Shown: positions 1 through 8,409 of the stretch, piece after piece
How the letters are laid out: every line of letters starts with the position of its first letter
Position numbering within the stretch: position 1 is the stretch's first letter
From: a virus
Direction: 5' to 3' (one strand)
Virus record (IMG/VR): IMGVR_UViG_3300031524_000008
Coordinates: 1 to 64,000 of that record
Length of the DNA stretch: 64,000 nucleotides
Translations under genes and position numbers: made by a program
The notes under the pieces: model-generated
Told to the model about the DNA's origin: nothing
Seen by the model: only the letters and a program-made list of their open reading frames with translations
The model's database searches: none

Positions 1-650
1 GCTACATTTCTTGTACCTATGAGGTTATGGGGGCAGTCGGTAATTAGAGTTTTAATGACGTTCTTCTGCCATAGTTGAGAATATCTTCTCCGCGTCCCAA
101 ACTCCAAAAGTTTCGGCACATCAAAACCATCCGCGATGCTTTCTACATTGTATTCTGTGAGCGTACAAATTTTTTCGCTTAGATGTTTTATACCGTCGTT
201 TATCGGGGAGCATTTGTTATTTTTCGTATAGTTCCTAGCAAAAATCTCATTGACAATGCTTAATACCAGCGTTTCATAAAGGATAATGCCCGCCCATGGT
301 CCATTAGCGATAATCCGATACGTCCGGTTTTCCTCATCACGTTTTACTGTCAACTGTTCCTCTGGCAGAAATCGGAAATTATAGAGGTATTGCGCAAACG
401 TTTTACTGTAGTAGCCCTTGCTAAGGACATACCGATATTCTTCATCCGTAAGTTTGAGAGTCGCCAAATGTTTGAAAAGCTGCTCCCTCAATTCGTCTTC
501 GGGAACGTATCTCAGCAAATCTAGCTTCTCCTTATTCCTACAAGTGAACTCGTAACGCGCTTCGATATTCGAAAAGAGGTTAAAAATGATTTGCAAAACC
601 GTCAATTTGTAGAGGTCTAAATCGAGCAAACTTTTGATGATTGGTTCCAT
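1..650 (-). CDS. pncB: nicotinate phosphoribosyltransferase, 3' end cut by window
   Basis: Makes nicotinate mononucleotide from nicotinate and PRPP, a Preiss-Handler NAD salvage step. The 216 visible codons open with an N-terminal DLYKLTVLQ segment, a strand with EARYEF, a helix after ANGPW, and FGTRRRYS, all typical of PncB. The frame runs off the left edge, so the catalytic core is incomplete. It is the last gene seen of the leftward NAD set (pncA at 9.2 kb, adenylyltransferase at 11 kb). A TTGACA/TAAAGT promoter ends 7 bp before the ATG. Confidence 0.85.
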   Translation of the reverse strand, partial: MEPIIKSLLDLDLYKLTVLQIIFNLFSNIEARYEFTCRNKEKLDLLRYVPEDELREQLFKHLATLKLTDEEYRYVLSKGYYSKTFAQYLYNFRFLPEEQLTVKRDEENRTYRIIANGPWAGIILYETLVLSIVNEIFARNYTKNNKCSPINDGIKHLSEKICTLTEYNVESIADGFDVPKLLEFGTRRRYSQLWQKNVIKTLITDCPHNLIGTRNV

Positions 651-657
651 GACGTTT

Positions 658-685
658 ACTTTATTGTTTTTTTATTCAATGTCAA
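658..685 (-). promoter_or_regulatory. sigma70-like promoter of pncB
   Basis: TTGACA at 685-680, 16 bp spacer, TAAAGT at 663-658, then 7 bp to the ATG. The predicted start of transcription falls on the start codon (leaderless). Confidence 0.7.
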
Positions 686-724
686 GAGGTTTTTAAATTC
701 CCCGTTTTCAAACCGAGACGAGAT

Positions 725-922
725 TTACAAGTCAAGCACTCGTTCCGTTTTTCTTATCAGTGTCTCTTTCTGAACGTAGCACTTCTTTATATCTGCCTCA
801 GCACGAAGCATTTTTGCAGTGGCTCGCGCTTGCTTTAAGGTCGGCTGGACACACGCATAATCAGGGCCATGTTTGCGAGTAGCGATGACTCGAAAATCGA
901 CGCGAAGGATTTTCTTTTTCAT
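725..922 (-). CDS. hypothetical protein, 65 aa
   Basis: Basic, Lys/Arg-rich small protein with no recognised domain. Its ATG overlaps the stop of the upstream membrane-protein gene, so the two are probably translated together. Confidence 0.5.
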   Translation of the reverse strand: MKKKILRVDFRVIATRKHGPDYACVQPTLKQARATAKMLRAEADIKKCYVQKETLIRKTERVLDL

Positions 923-1317
923 TACTTAGTAATGTTATATTCGTGTAGGAAGGGAGGCACAACAAGGTCGGTTTCCTCTTGCCCAAAGTAATTCTTACTT
1001 ATCGTTACTTGGCTATCTTGCCAATTCGGTGTAGGAGTGCCGCTAACTTCAAAAATGCGAGGGGTCACACCCTTCATCTTTAGAACTTCCAAATGTTCCT
1101 CAGAAGTTTCTAGGTGATACCACTGATAACCTGACTGCAAGGGCTCTGTACATATTGGCGTTTCCCAACAGAATGCAAACAACCAAATTACTAATGCGCC
1201 AATCATAAGAAGCATAACGGACTTCCCTTTAGTGCGGGTGTTAAATTTTCCCCAGCGAATTAAATTAATCAGTACGCCTAGCCAAACGAATATTGCGATA
1301 GTGATAGTGGTGTGCAT
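922..1317 (-). CDS. small membrane protein, 131 aa
   Basis: Two hydrophobic segments, about residues 4-20 and 33-52, followed by a polar C-terminal domain of about 75 residues probably outside the cytoplasm. No family recognised. Lies directly downstream of another membrane protein. Confidence 0.55.
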   Translation of the reverse strand: MHTTITIAIFVWLGVLINLIRWGKFNTRTKGKSVMLLMIGALVIWLFAFCWETPICTEPLQSGYQWYHLETSEEHLEVLKMKGVTPRIFEVSGTPTPNWQDSQVTISKNYFGQEETDLVVPPFLHEYNITK

Positions 1318-1323
1318 ATTATT

Positions 1324-2211
1324 TTACTTGTTGATTTTTTCGATACGCTTGCTCTCTTCACCCCACTCGATAAGCGGGCATTCACGAGTGTAGAGCATTC
1401 CAACGGTTTCCTTAATAAATCCGAACACATTACCGACGCACTCAAGGATTTTGTTCGCTACACAATCCTCCGATATGTCTTCCTCATACTTGCTAGGCTT
1501 TTCAGGGATAGAGGACCACTTTAGTTTTACTTTACCAAACAGGGTACTCAACAAGGAGACTACGATAGCAGCAGCCAACGATAAACCTAATAGTTCTCCA
1601 CATCCTATTACAACACCCCACGTAATCTGTCGGATAAATAACCACGAAACCCTTAATACTACATATCCCACAGCGAGCGCAAGCAAGAATAGGATAGGCT
1701 TAACGATAAATCCGCTAAGATAGGCGAACTTCTTGATAGAGGCTTGGAGTTTAGCCTGACGCTGGAGCTTCTTCTCTTCACGCTCGATAGCTCGGTCGCG
1801 CTTTACGATTAAAGATTTGGCGATGTCTTCCCAATTAGGAGTTACTGCTATCCACGCTCTAACATCATCGGCCATATATGAATTGAAGTTAATAAGCTCA
1901 CTTTCAGAGGGTTTCGGATTGCTGTTCAATTTTTCGTAGTAGGCTATAATATACCTGTCCCTAGGACGCTCCACCTTTTTTGCTTTCTGCGGGGACGAAA
2001 CGGGCCAGCACGATACGACGAGATTTGTAAGGAATTCAAAAAACTTCCCAACCAAAACCAACGGTGAGATAAAAATGCACAACCATGTAAACCAGAAAAA
2101 CGGACAGTAGCCGACGAACGTTGGAGTCCTCTTGCCAAAGCTCCATTTTTGGACATTGCACATCCAGCCATTTTTGTTGATTTGCTTGCGGTATTTTCTT
2201 TCTGTATTCAT
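1324..2211 (-). CDS. multi-pass membrane protein, 295 aa
   Basis: Hydrophobic segments near residues 37-60, 168-190 and 200-225, separated by a charged cytoplasmic stretch rich in Arg/Lys/Glu (about 140-165, possible coiled coil). No family recognised. A TTGACA box with an AGAATA -10 lies just upstream at about 2223-2256. Confidence 0.6.
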   Translation of the reverse strand: MNTERKYRKQINKNGWMCNVQKWSFGKRTPTFVGYCPFFWFTWLCIFISPLVLVGKFFEFLTNLVVSCWPVSSPQKAKKVERPRDRYIIAYYEKLNSNPKPSESELINFNSYMADDVRAWIAVTPNWEDIAKSLIVKRDRAIEREEKKLQRQAKLQASIKKFAYLSGFIVKPILFLLALAVGYVVLRVSWLFIRQITWGVVIGCGELLGLSLAAAIVVSLLSTLFGKVKLKWSSIPEKPSKYEEDISEDCVANKILECVGNVFGFIKETVGMLYTRECPLIEWGEESKRIEKINK

Positions 2212-2251
2212 AGGTATGGGTTTATTCTGAGGTTGTTTTTTGAAATGTCAA

Positions 2252-2860
2252 TTACTTTTGTTGAAAATAGCTGCTCTGTTTGCCACGAATACCTCGATAA
2301 GACATATTTGCGTCACTGTACGCACTCCATACGTCGTTATCGTAAAATTCGCTAATAGCTTTTACAAAGAACGGTATGTCTCTTTCTGCTGAAAGCGGAC
2401 GAAAATGATTCACGTCAACGCCGACATTGATGGAGTTCAATTGGAACTTCCATGCTCCATGAATATGTCCTACTAAATTAAAATAATCCCTACGAGCCAA
2501 GCTTGGATAATGAACCAAATAGAAAGGATTAATAGACACACCGGGGCACGGATTCAAACCTTCACCATCGGGTACGATTGTTTCAAAGTAAGGCGCTAAG
2601 TCGTTATCTGAAAATACCCTATCGTGATTACCACGAATAAGAATCTTGCGTCCGTTAAACTCCTTCACGAACGGCAACCAATGCGGAGCCTTTTGATAAC
2701 AAACATCGCCTACAACATAAACTAGGTCATCAGGCGATACTAAAGCGTTATGGTTTGTTTTGAGTACGTCGCCCATTTCCTCGGGCGTCCCAAAAGGGCG
2801 TTGCATAATCTCGAAGCGGTCTTCCCCCAAATGCCAGTCAGCAGTAATCCATGTTTGCAT
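2252..2860 (-). CDS. calcineurin-like metallophosphoesterase, 202 aa
   Basis: Shows the binuclear metal signature in order: ADWHLG near residue 8, GDVCY near 50, GNHD near 77 and GHIHG near 133. The family hydrolyses phosphodiesters or monoesters; the substrate cannot be told. A second, unrelated-looking member sits at 42291-42956. Own TTGACT promoter upstream. Confidence 0.85.
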   Translation of the reverse strand: MQTWITADWHLGEDRFEIMQRPFGTPEEMGDVLKTNHNALVSPDDLVYVVGDVCYQKAPHWLPFVKEFNGRKILIRGNHDRVFSDNDLAPYFETIVPDGEGLNPCPGVSINPFYLVHYPSLARRDYFNLVGHIHGAWKFQLNSINVGVDVNHFRPLSAERDIPFFVKAISEFYDNDVWSAYSDANMSYRGIRGKQSSYFQQK

Positions 2861-2900
2861 ATGACGTATATTTTGAGGTTATTTTTCGGAAAGTCAACGA

Positions 2901-4595
2901 TTATTTCATACTCAGGTTGTAAACAGAGTCGCCGTTGACAACATAAATTTTGTTTCCCCACGAGTAAAGGGACTGGTTGCTGGTAAGAGGGGACTCTAAA
3001 ATCGTCTTTACTGCCGAGTTGTCGTAGAAAAGTTCAATCGAATCGCCATTAGCGGCGACACAAAGCCCTTTGTCCAGCACTGTAAAATTAACATCCTGCA
3101 CAACAACATTTGATTCTACCCGAATCGCGTACGTCGAAACAGATTTATCAAAAATGAGAGTCTGCCGCTCATAAACGCCCTTATCTTCTGCGATTACGAT
3201 AGCAACCCCATTCATGTATTTCGCGTCAACAATACGCTTTCCATCCAATTCAGGAACGTGGATAGTTTTAGAGGCTCCGACCTTATAAGGAATCGCTATG
3301 CGGCATGTGCCGAGCATATCTTGAACGACCATTCCATCGAATATCTTATGGGTATCAATGATGTTTGCGACGATTTGTTTTGAGACTACAACTTTAGCAC
3401 CGAGATTAGAAAACGTCATTTCAACCAAGCTACCATGAATAACAACATAAAGTCTTCGGTTAGCTATAAAGTATCCATTTGTACTTATTACAGCGGATTC
3501 GGTGCCTTTAAAGTTAATATACGATAGCTTACCAGTCAAACTATTAAAGGACAAAGAGTATGGCAAATCCCCTTGAACGGGAATAAAATCGTGTTGAATA
3601 CGCTTCTCTGTATAACCTGTCGCTGGCGTTAATGAGGCTATTTTCTTAGAACCAATATGGATTCCTGTTGCGCAATAAGCGCAGATAGAACCATCTATAT
3701 CACGAATCGCGCCAATAATCCCGCCATATTGGCGGAATAAGGTTAATTCAAATTTTGCATTCGACGCAATAATTTTTGTTTGTACTGGTCCAGTAGTAAT
3801 AACAACTTGGTCGGGGTCAGGTGGAGCAATACGTTCGCCATACTCAAATACCTTCTCGAACCATTTTAAATGTCCCTTTGGGATTACGGACCAGTCCTGA
3901 CAGTTAGGAGGCAGCGAGGACTTCTTATTAAACACGCTTACGCCCGCATCCATCATTGCTTGCCAATCACGACCGAAATCAGGATGGCGACCTTTATAAG
4001 GGTGTGTACCCATGTATAGCTCGAACATTACAATCGCCCAACTATACCAGTCGCTTGATTCTGTAAACTTATTACCAGATACTTTAGGGTCGCGAATCGA
4101 ATCCATTATAGCTGTAGCTTTGTAAGATGGCGTTTGCCAAGAATCCGTATCAATATGATAATATTCATCAAAGGTTGCGTTGGTCAAAAAATTGAAGGGG
4201 TTATAATCTACCACTAAAAACTTCTGAGAGTGAATAGTTTTCAATGTATCTTGCGCCCGTTTAACTAGGTCGGCAATATTTTGCGAAGATATACCGTTCT
4301 TATCTCTAAACCCTTTCGTAAAAAGTCTACAAAGGTATTCTGTTTTCGAAACGAAGGGCATAGAGAACCCTATTGGTTGCCCTTTTATGTCATAAATTAC
4401 ATCTGAGGGCGTAAGAACATTAGGTAATTTTAGTTGGCTTAATTCCTGAATTTTACCCACAGGAATCATTTTAGATGGGTCGTGGTAAATTTTATAGGCG
4501 GTCAAATGCTTCTTAAAAACCTGAGCTTCACCGCCCTGAGCGAGGTAGTCGTTCTGGTGTAATTCGATTTTTTGATTATTTATCAGTATTTTCAC
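2901..4595 (-). CDS. protein kinase-like protein with C-terminal propeller-like half, 564 aa
   Basis: Starts with GTG. The N-terminal 260 residues resemble a Ser/Thr kinase: a glycine loop (AQGGEAQVFK), a candidate ATP-binding Lys in AYKIY, a catalytic-loop analogue DYNPFN and a metal-site analogue DTDSW. HRD and DFG are degenerate. The remaining 300 residues are short beta-rich repeats. It ends a leftward cluster that also holds PP2C and vWA genes, as in the TerY-P triad. Confidence 0.75.
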   Translation of the reverse strand: MKILINNQKIELHQNDYLAQGGEAQVFKKHLTAYKIYHDPSKMIPVGKIQELSQLKLPNVLTPSDVIYDIKGQPIGFSMPFVSKTEYLCRLFTKGFRDKNGISSQNIADLVKRAQDTLKTIHSQKFLVVDYNPFNFLTNATFDEYYHIDTDSWQTPSYKATAIMDSIRDPKVSGNKFTESSDWYSWAIVMFELYMGTHPYKGRHPDFGRDWQAMMDAGVSVFNKKSSLPPNCQDWSVIPKGHLKWFEKVFEYGERIAPPDPDQVVITTGPVQTKIIASNAKFELTLFRQYGGIIGAIRDIDGSICAYCATGIHIGSKKIASLTPATGYTEKRIQHDFIPVQGDLPYSLSFNSLTGKLSYINFKGTESAVISTNGYFIANRRLYVVIHGSLVEMTFSNLGAKVVVSKQIVANIIDTHKIFDGMVVQDMLGTCRIAIPYKVGASKTIHVPELDGKRIVDAKYMNGVAIVIAEDKGVYERQTLIFDKSVSTYAIRVESNVVVQDVNFTVLDKGLCVAANGDSIELFYDNSAVKTILESPLTSNQSLYSWGNKIYVVNGDSVYNLSMK

Positions 4596-4644
4596 TCGGT
4601 TCGGTGTTCTAAGAAATAAACTTCGAGTTTTAAATTCTTCGCGC

Positions 4645-4866
4645 TTATAGCGTACAAATTACTCGTGGGTGTTTAACCTCTGGTGCAGATATAACTCCAG
4701 CAATAGAGTCGCATTTAATACATGCCATAGGTGCTGGCAATGGTGCTGCCATCCTCGCAAGTCTTTTTGCTTTAATCGGAGAGTTGGCAGCTACTAAAAA
4801 TACAGAGAACATTTCCCCTCGTCCATATTGTACTCTAACACGATATATAGAAAAGTATTTAGTCAT
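4645..4866 (-). CDS. hypothetical protein, 73 aa
   Basis: Small protein with no recognised domain; one CIKC pair near residue 49 might bind metal. Overlaps the gene upstream by 8 bp inside the kinase/phosphatase cluster. Confidence 0.5.
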   Translation of the reverse strand: MTKYFSIYRVRVQYGRGEMFSVFLVAANSPIKAKRLARMAAPLPAPMACIKCDSIAGVISAPEVKHPRVICTL

Positions 4867-5257
4867 TATATTTTATAAATTCCTTTTCTAATATAGCTCG
4901 TTTAATAGCTGTTTCTAATCCTCCACAACTAAACATAGGAGGACTTACTTTTCCACTAACTATATCTCGGGCTTGAGGCATAAAACTTTCAATCCAGTCT
5001 TCCGAGCATAAATTATAAGACTCTAAATCAGAAGAAGTAACAACAATATCGGGATTGATTTCCCATTTACGACCGCCGCATACGAAAGGGTTGTTTCTAT
5101 TTATAAAAGCTTGATATACCTCCGAATCATCGACCTTCGACTTAACTAGGTCGCACATTATACGGTCCCGTCCCAAAGTATAATAGACGACACAATGTTT
5201 GCAGTGAATACAAAGTCGTTTCTCTACCTCGGATTTGGATACGTAGGAATTAGGCAT
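4859..5257 (-). CDS. cysteine-rich hypothetical protein, 132 aa
   Basis: N-terminal CIHCKHC (residues 16-22) with later single cysteines suggests a small zinc site. No family recognised. Shares its first base with the stop of the PP2C gene, so it belongs to the same transcript. Confidence 0.55.
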   Translation of the reverse strand: MPNSYVSKSEVEKRLCIHCKHCVVYYTLGRDRIMCDLVKSKVDDSEVYQAFINRNNPFVCGGRKWEINPDIVVTSSDLESYNLCSEDWIESFMPQARDIVSGKVSPPMFSCGGLETAIKRAILEKEFIKYND

Positions 5258-6078
5258 TATACAAAAGAGATTGCCGCTGCTGAAATGTCGTCAAAGTGGG
5301 TATTGCCTTTAGCTTTGGTATCTTTGCGGAACCGCATCATACGGCGCTGTACAAAGTCTCCAGTCAAAGATTTAAAACTTGTAAATTCTTTCTCAACGCT
5401 CAAAGGAGCATCCGTGGTTCCAACAGTAAAACTATCTAATCCATCACTAGACACAAGAACAAAATCTATATCAGGGTTCGAATATTCCTGATAGAAGCTC
5501 TCCTTCGCATCAAAAGATTCGCCGCCAGCTATTCCCCCAGCGTCGTTTTCACCAGCAAGGATTTCAGTATAGCTTCTAACGATACCAAGATTTGTTCCGA
5601 ATTCTTTTATGTATTCATCAACGCGTCCGTCTCCTATACGATACGCTAAATAGAACGGTGCGCCACTTGGATAGTTGACGCTGTAGTGGTTAGTCGCGTA
5701 ACCGCGCTTAACAAAAATATGTCCATCGCCCCACATATGAAGCCTTAGTATATCTTCTTTTTTTGAATATACAGCAGCAACCAACGTTGCGTTCAAACTC
5801 CTAAGCGACAAGCCTAGCTCACGCCCAACGGTTTTTATTTTACTGATTGTGAATTCTTCAATAAAATCGTTCGTAGGCTTACCCCCAACAGATACTATTG
5901 AATCGGTCGCTTTAACAAAAGCTTCCGCTACGATACGAGCGCCTACATCGCTCTTGGGAGAATCTGAACATCCGTCCGATACTACAGCATACACGATATT
6001 GTCCGTCTCGCCACTTATACTGTAATCTTGGCAGATTTCGTGCTTGTGACCCTGTTCGAAGTAACAGTCGGTATTCAT
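5257..6078 (-). CDS. PP2C-like protein phosphatase, 273 aa
   Basis: Metal-binding Asp motifs of PP2C are visible: VVSDGCSDS near residue 34 and LVSSDGLDS near 205, with a conserved HMWGDG in the middle. Expected to dephosphorylate Ser/Thr, probably as the counterpart of the kinase at 2901-4595. Overlaps the upstream gene by 4 bp. Confidence 0.75.
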   Translation of the reverse strand: MNTDCYFEQGHKHEICQDYSISGETDNIVYAVVSDGCSDSPKSDVGARIVAEAFVKATDSIVSVGGKPTNDFIEEFTISKIKTVGRELGLSLRSLNATLVAAVYSKKEDILRLHMWGDGHIFVKRGYATNHYSVNYPSGAPFYLAYRIGDGRVDEYIKEFGTNLGIVRSYTEILAGENDAGGIAGGESFDAKESFYQEYSNPDIDFVLVSSDGLDSFTVGTTDAPLSVEKEFTSFKSLTGDFVQRRMMRFRKDTKAKGNTHFDDISAAAISFV

Positions 6079-6410
6079 TTGTTGTAATCGTCGCCCGATT
6101 CTTTCTTTTTCTCGAAAGTCCAGTTCGCTTCGTAACTCTCGTTGTATCCCGGCTTGTTATACTCTACATCCCATCCTGCTGCCCGATAGATAGGCTCAAC
6201 ATCCATCCAATGTTCATCAAAAATACGACGACGAATATTTTGTTCCACCATTTTTGATTCGATGGCTGCAATAATTTCGTCCTGTCCGAAACGCGATGAA
6301 TGACCTGTCCAATGCTTGGCAATAGTCTCATTGAAAGCCTCGAACACCTGCTCAGGGGTTACTCTTTCTTTTAGAGAGACGACTTCGGAAGGTTTAATTG
6401 GTCCGCTCAT
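6075..6410 (-). CDS. hypothetical protein, 111 aa
   Basis: Mainly helical, acidic protein, no recognised domain. 4-bp overlaps on both sides bind it into the vWA-PP2C-kinase operon. Confidence 0.55.
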   Translation of the reverse strand: MSGPIKPSEVVSLKERVTPEQVFEAFNETIAKHWTGHSSRFGQDEIIAAIESKMVEQNIRRRIFDEHWMDVEPIYRAAGWDVEYNKPGYNESYEANWTFEKKKESGDDYNK

Positions 6411-6799
6411 AGTTTCCTTAGAGTATCAGAAATTTTCCGACATGCAAGACCCATTTCTTCCCAATGAGTATTGCGAGGCAATGAAGCGTTCCAGTCGAAG
6501 CCGCCCTTACGAATCGTATCTAAAAGAGCGCGAGCGTCTTCCTTAACGGCCTCAAGTTCTGACGTAAGAAACAACGTTTTCTCGTAACTATCACGTACGA
6601 TAGTACACGCATCATCAAACGGATTTGCGCTTTTTTCAAGAAGCTTTTTAGCAGTCTCTAAGTCTTCCAAAATCTCTTCCGGCTTGACCGCAGTATTAAT
6701 TTTTTTGGCGTAGTATGCCTTACGGAACTCTTCGAAGGCAAACTCGCTGTGGAAGTGCGTCCCCTTCCACAACTTAAATAAATAAGATTCAGGAATCAT
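6407..6799 (-). CDS. helical hypothetical protein, 130 aa
   Basis: Predicted mostly alpha-helical with heptad-like Leu/Lys/Glu stretches (about 20-100). No family recognised. Translationally coupled in the same operon. Confidence 0.55.
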   Translation of the reverse strand: MIPESYLFKLWKGTHFHSEFAFEEFRKAYYAKKINTAVKPEEILEDLETAKKLLEKSANPFDDACTIVRDSYEKTLFLTSELEAVKEDARALLDTIRKGGFDWNASLPRNTHWEEMGLACRKISDTLRKL

Positions 6800-6978
6800 T
6801 TTTCTCCTTTCGACATCAGGCTATGAACCGCAGAAGTAATATTTCCCCGAATCACGGTCGCGTCTTGTATAGACTTAACGGTAATATAATGTTCATCATC
6901 TAACACCTTACATCCACTATCCTCGACAAGGACTTCTCCATTGTCGTTATAAAGGGTTGCTTTAACAATGAGTTTCAC
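6796..6978 (-). CDS. hypothetical protein, 60 aa
   Basis: Short protein with an N-terminal beta hairpin pattern (KLIVKATLYNDNGEVLVE). Function unknown; overlaps the next gene by 4 bp and sits 4 bp behind the vWA gene. Confidence 0.5.
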   Translation of the reverse strand: MKLIVKATLYNDNGEVLVEDSGCKVLDDEHYITVKSIQDATVIRGNITSAVHSLMSKGEK

Positions 6979-6982
6979 AATA

Positions 6983-7720
6983 TTAAAAAGAAAGATTCTT
7001 ACTCAAACCACCCGTTCCAAGCGCTTGACTACTGGAAGAGACACTTCGGCTAATGAAACCGCCCATCTTCGCCAGACTATTAGGAGTCGCATCACCAATC
7101 CATACGAACTGGTCAAGAGCAGCTTCATTCTTGAAATTGTCAAGGTATGTCTGCACGCGAGCGTTATCTCCAACCCCGATAAGAATTGTCTTTAAGGACT
7201 CAAGCTTTTCGGATACCTTTACAGCGGTAATAGCGCTTTTGATTTTAGCGGGCGTACCAGTACGGGAACCTTGGTTGTCTCCGTCTGTAATCCAAATTGC
7301 CAACGCGTTAACACGGTATTCCATGTTATCTAATTGGGTCGCGTATTGACCAATGGACTCGATACTCTCCAATCCCATATCATAAAGAACAGTACAACCG
7401 CCAGTATGAATCTTGTAATTAGCAATGTCAACGTCAGCCAATGGAATATAACCATGGATTTCAACGATGTCGCTCGCGAAGGTGCTAACACGAAGCAGGA
7501 TGCGGTCAACATTAGGACTCTTTTGGAGAGCTTCGACAGCAGTTTTAACCGCTTTTTCAAGGTCATCTTCGAATCCTTGAACAGAAGAAGATGCGTCGAT
7601 TTTGATGTCAACGATTGTATATTCGCTGCCGGTTAGGTCTTCGGGGCGCTTTGCAGAGAATCCGAAGTTAGAGATAGTTTGCTGAACGATTGTGTCCGGT
7701 TGATTTAGAAGTTTAGGCAT
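6983..7720 (-). CDS. von Willebrand A domain protein (TerY-like), 245 aa
   Basis: Complete MIDAS metal site: DASSS near residue 27, a Thr in GGCTVLYD near 93 and ITDGD near 129. The vWA fold spans most of the protein and ends in a Ser/Gly-rich tail. First gene of a leftward operon that also encodes PP2C and a kinase, the combination known as the TerY-P triad. Promoter at 727-754 of this kilobase is leaderless-type. Confidence 0.8.
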   Translation of the reverse strand: MPKLLNQPDTIVQQTISNFGFSAKRPEDLTGSEYTIVDIKIDASSSVQGFEDDLEKAVKTAVEALQKSPNVDRILLRVSTFASDIVEIHGYIPLADVDIANYKIHTGGCTVLYDMGLESIESIGQYATQLDNMEYRVNALAIWITDGDNQGSRTGTPAKIKSAITAVKVSEKLESLKTILIGVGDNARVQTYLDNFKNEAALDQFVWIGDATPNSLAKMGGFISRSVSSSSQALGTGGLSKNLSF

Positions 7721-7726
7721 AGTATT

Positions 7727-7754
7727 AGTTTATTAGTTTTTTATATTCCGTCAA
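7727..7754 (-). promoter_or_regulatory. sigma70-like promoter of the vWA/PP2C/kinase operon
   Basis: TTGACG at 7754-7749, 16 bp spacer, TAAACT at 7732-7727, 6 bp to the ATG of the vWA gene. Confidence 0.7.
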
Positions 7755-7757
7755 GAG

Positions 7758-7964
7758 TTATTCGATGAATCCCCAACTGCGTAGTTCCATTTCTTGTTCT
7801 TCTTTAGAAGCTCGTTGCTTATTTTCTCCAAGGTTATAGTACGTACCAACATAGCCATATCTGTCGCCAGTTTCCTTATTGAAAACTTCTGCCCGCCAAT
7901 ACTCTCCCAATGCATCGGTCTTCCACTCGATAGTACCGAGCGTACATTCATTTTTGTTAGCCAT
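7758..7964 (-). CDS. hypothetical protein, 68 aa
   Basis: Small acidic protein with Trp/Tyr-rich beta strands; no family recognised. Confidence 0.5.
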   Translation of the reverse strand: MANKNECTLGTIEWKTDALGEYWRAEVFNKETGDRYGYVGTYYNLGENKQRASKEEQEMELRSWGFIE

Positions 7965-7970
7965 ATGTTT

Positions 7971-8150
7971 TTAGTTTATTGGTTGGAAGTTTTCGTTAGT
8001 TAGTATTTCGGGTTTCGGGTTTCGGAAACACCATGGCAGACGTTCCTTTGTCCTGATAACTACGTAAGGAGTTATGATAAAATGTGGGGCACGCATTGAC
8101 TTACGGCGATATGGAACACCAAATTTATTGTATCCGTATTCGTAATTCAT
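7971..8150 (-). CDS. hypothetical protein, 59 aa
   Basis: Start chosen at the ATG 1 bp after the TAA of the mini-gene upstream, the same arrangement as at 8408. Basic, aromatic-rich, no domain recognised. Confidence 0.45.
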   Translation of the reverse strand: MNYEYGYNKFGVPYRRKSMRAPHFIITPYVVIRTKERLPWCFRNPKPEILTNENFQPIN

Positions 8151-8151
8151 A

Positions 8152-8217
8152 TTAAAAGTCCGTGGTTTTTGCAATACGCATTCCCTTTGGCATCGAAAAG
8201 ATTTCGTATAGTGTCAT
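8152..8217 (-). CDS. mini-gene ending in a copy of the nicotinamidase tail, 21 aa
   Basis: Starts MTLYEIF and ends KGMRIAKTTDF, the same last 11 residues as the nicotinamidase at 8410-9222. Its ATG overlaps the stop of the gene before (ATGA), so translation is plausible. Looks like a duplicated gene end left after a tandem duplication. Confidence 0.4.
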   Translation of the reverse strand: MTLYEIFSMPKGMRIAKTTDF

Positions 8218-8408
8218 TTTAATTTTAGGTGAATTGATTGAATCATATGAGACGCAAAGGAATCGGGTTCAACCGAAAATTCTGTAGGGTTCATTCCAAA
8301 CGGTATAGAATATTTTTCAAGTTCGTCTGCTAGAACTTTCAATTGACAATATTCTGCTTGGCTATCGCCTTCAATTATTAATCCTTTATCACCGGGCCAG
8401 AATCTCAT
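8214..8408 (-). CDS. hypothetical protein, 64 aa
   Basis: Start at the ATG 1 bp after the nicotinamidase stop (TAATATG). Small acidic protein of unknown function. Confidence 0.5.
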   Translation of the reverse strand: MRFWPGDKGLIIEGDSQAEYCQLKVLADELEKYSIPFGMNPTEFSVEPDSFASHMIQSIHLKLK

Positions 8409-8409
8409 A

